DNA of 6,350 bases, taken from Candidatus Hodarchaeota archaeon (GTDB taxonomy: Archaea; Asgardarchaeota; Heimdallarchaeia; Hodarchaeales; YT1-057). The stretch is taken from the NCBI GenBank assembly GCA_016839955.1, contig JAEOTI010000114.1, forward strand, positions 1-6,350, written 5' to 3'. Under the pieces are notes generated by a model that was given only the letters and a program-made list of their open reading frames with translations, had not been told where the DNA came from and did not search any database. The position numbers and the translations under genes are program-made. Below are positions 5,052-6,350 of this stretch, piece after piece (position 1 is the stretch's first letter; each line of letters begins with the position of its first letter).

Positions 5052-6350
5052 TTACAATTTTAATAGTGATTTCTCAGCCATAATAATTGTATTTTCCTCA
5101 TCTTCCTTGATTTTTAGTAATTCTTGTGATTCTAAATCCATTAGAATTGCGTTTTTGAACATAGATTTTTCGATCGTTTTTTCGGTTAGCAAATTGAAAA
5201 GCTCTTCAAAAGCCATGACCTTATTTTTCTTCAAAAGCGCAATTGTTTCCTCTATCACTTTGCTATAGTTAACAACATCGATAGATTGTTCATCTATTGG
5301 TTCGACTTCATCAGTTAATTCAGTTTCTTTTTCGATCTGCACACCTAAATTCTCGTTGAGGAAATTTAAAAAGTTTTGAAAAGTTAAAATGTGATTTAAT
5401 GAATGTTGAATGATAAAAGCGCTGGCTTCTTCTATCGAAACTGGCTTCTCGCCATATGATAATTCTTGTGCACTTATACTGTCGATTAAACGTTTTACAG
5501 CATAAAAACTTGTCCCTTCTTGATAATTCACATTTATTAGAAGACCTGTTTTCAAAACTTCTGTAAGTTCCACTTGTGTTTTACTTGCAGTGGCGCTGAT
5601 TCCAGAATCTCCTCTTATAATAAATGTCAGATCTAAATGTCCGTCGTTTCGATATTTATTTAGTCTATTTAATGACCAATAAAGACTCCCCATATGGTTA
5701 GAAAAATGAAAATTGATTCCCATTTTTCGAACTTCTGAGTTGTACTTTATAGTGCTAAAAAGGTCTATAGGCTTTCGTGTCTTAATTGGTGTAAAATTCA
5801 TCAATGTGGATTCAATTGTTATTTTATCCTGAGATATTGCTTGATGTAGGTTTAGTAGATCGTAAAAAGCAGCTTTGATTATGTCTTCTTGTTTTGATGC
5901 GGGTGAGTTTATATATTCTGTATAATTTTTTTCTTCAATTTCCTTGAATTTGCTTAAAAGATAATCTTCAAGGGGTTCGATAGTAACATCTATCTCTTCT
6001 ACAGGAGGTTCAACCAACGGTGGGACTTCGATAACACCAGTTTCTTGTATATGATAAAATGTATCCCTCAACCTATTCAGAATGTTTCTTGGATTCCAAC
6101 CAGCAATTGAACCTAAATCCACTAAATATTCTCTGTTAAAGGGATAGATTTCTGAACTGGGTGCTGAATCTATATTTTTCCATATTTGATTCATTCTTAT
6201 TTGAACTAAACTGACAATATCTTCTTCGCTGAGGTTCTCTAAATCAAACTTCTTACTGATTCTATCTGTCAGAGATTTGTCAAGATTGCTTTCAACCGTT
6301 TTAAGCCATATCTGAGATTGGCAGGACAGAAGAGAAATATGATTAGGGCA
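5052..6350 (-). CDS. AAA-type ATPase with C-terminal winged helix, N-terminus outside window
   Basis: The frame is open from the right edge, giving 432 visible codons. The Met codon at 6194 is internal: the 52 residues before it continue the same fold (CPNHISLLSCQSQIW, then TDRISKKFDLENLSEEDIV), which look like the late strands and the lid of an AAA-type ATPase. A sensor-2-like GWNPRNIL (visible residues 84-91) follows. Walker A and B must lie beyond the window. Next come a Pro/Glu-rich linker (about 105-128) and a mixed alpha/beta domain (about 150-300) containing DLTFIIRGDSG and ATASKTQVELTEVLKTG, of unassigned fold. A probable winged helix closes the protein (about 357-427), with an acidic stretch before it. 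There is no membrane segment. It sits 11 bases upstream of the Cas4-HerA gene in one operon and is probably its DNA-binding partner, loader or sensor; that role is inferred from context. ORC/Cdc6-like or KAP-like origins are alternatives I cannot separate. Confidence 0.78.
   Translation of the reverse strand, partial: CPNHISLLSCQSQIWLKTVESNLDKSLTDRISKKFDLENLSEEDIVSLVQIRMNQIWKNIDSAPSSEIYPFNREYLVDLGSIAGWNPRNILNRLRDTFYHIQETGVIEVPPLVEPPVEEIDVTIEPLEDYLLSKFKEIEEKNYTEYINSPASKQEDIIKAAFYDLLNLHQAISQDKITIESTLMNFTPIKTRKPIDLFSTIKYNSEVRKMGINFHFSNHMGSLYWSLNRLNKYRNDGHLDLTFIIRGDSGISATASKTQVELTEVLKTGLLINVNYQEGTSFYAVKRLIDSISAQELSYGEKPVSIEEASAFIIQHSLNHILTFQNFLNFLNENLGVQIEKETELTDEVEPIDEQSIDVVNYSKVIEETIALLKKNKVMAFEELFNLLTEKTIEKSMFKNAILMDLESQELLKIKEDEENTIIMAEKSLLKL

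Overview
The window is AT-rich prokaryotic DNA, densely coded, with good Shine-Dalgarno sites (GGGGGAG, GGGGAG, GAGG) and one apparent TTG start. This fits either a low-GC bacterium or an archaeon such as a methanogen. No gene here fixes the lineage, and I leave the host open. The content is that of an accessory or defence region: four proteins with recognisable DNA- or nucleotide-processing folds, one partial AAA-type ATPase and one unrecognised small protein. No transposase, integrase, rRNA, complete tRNA or CRISPR array was seen.

Left part, plus strand (2-1149): the end of a MutT/NudG-like Nudix pyrophosphohydrolase, cut by the window edge, overlaps by one base (TAATG) a complete gene for an HNH endonuclease. 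The HNH protein has an N-terminal domain resembling the SRA-like modified-base reader of ScoMcrA. The pair looks translationally coupled. The HNH protein is a candidate type IV-like, modification-dependent nuclease.

Middle part, minus strand (1169-2692): a PD-(D/E)XK nuclease-like protein, possibly a restriction endonuclease, is followed 21 bases later by a 216-residue mostly helical protein that I do not recognise. They converge on the HNH gene with only 19 bases between the stop codons. No DNA methyltransferase is visible in the window.

Right part, minus strand (2890-6350): a two-gene operon. The upstream gene is cut by the right edge. Its visible frame is open to the last base and carries the end of an AAA-type ATPase domain (sensor-2-like GWNPR), a mixed alpha/beta domain and a probable C-terminal winged helix. 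Eleven bases after its stop begins a 716-residue protein that fuses a complete Cas4/RecB-like nuclease, with its four Fe-S cysteines, to a HerA/FtsK-type DNA-pumping ATPase. I read this as a one-chain counterpart of a helicase-nuclease machine, with the AAA/winged-helix protein as its likely loader or sensor. This cassette is the best candidate for an undescribed system in the window. The 197-base gap between it and the nuclease pair holds several short inverted repeats and a sequence resembling a tRNA T-arm.
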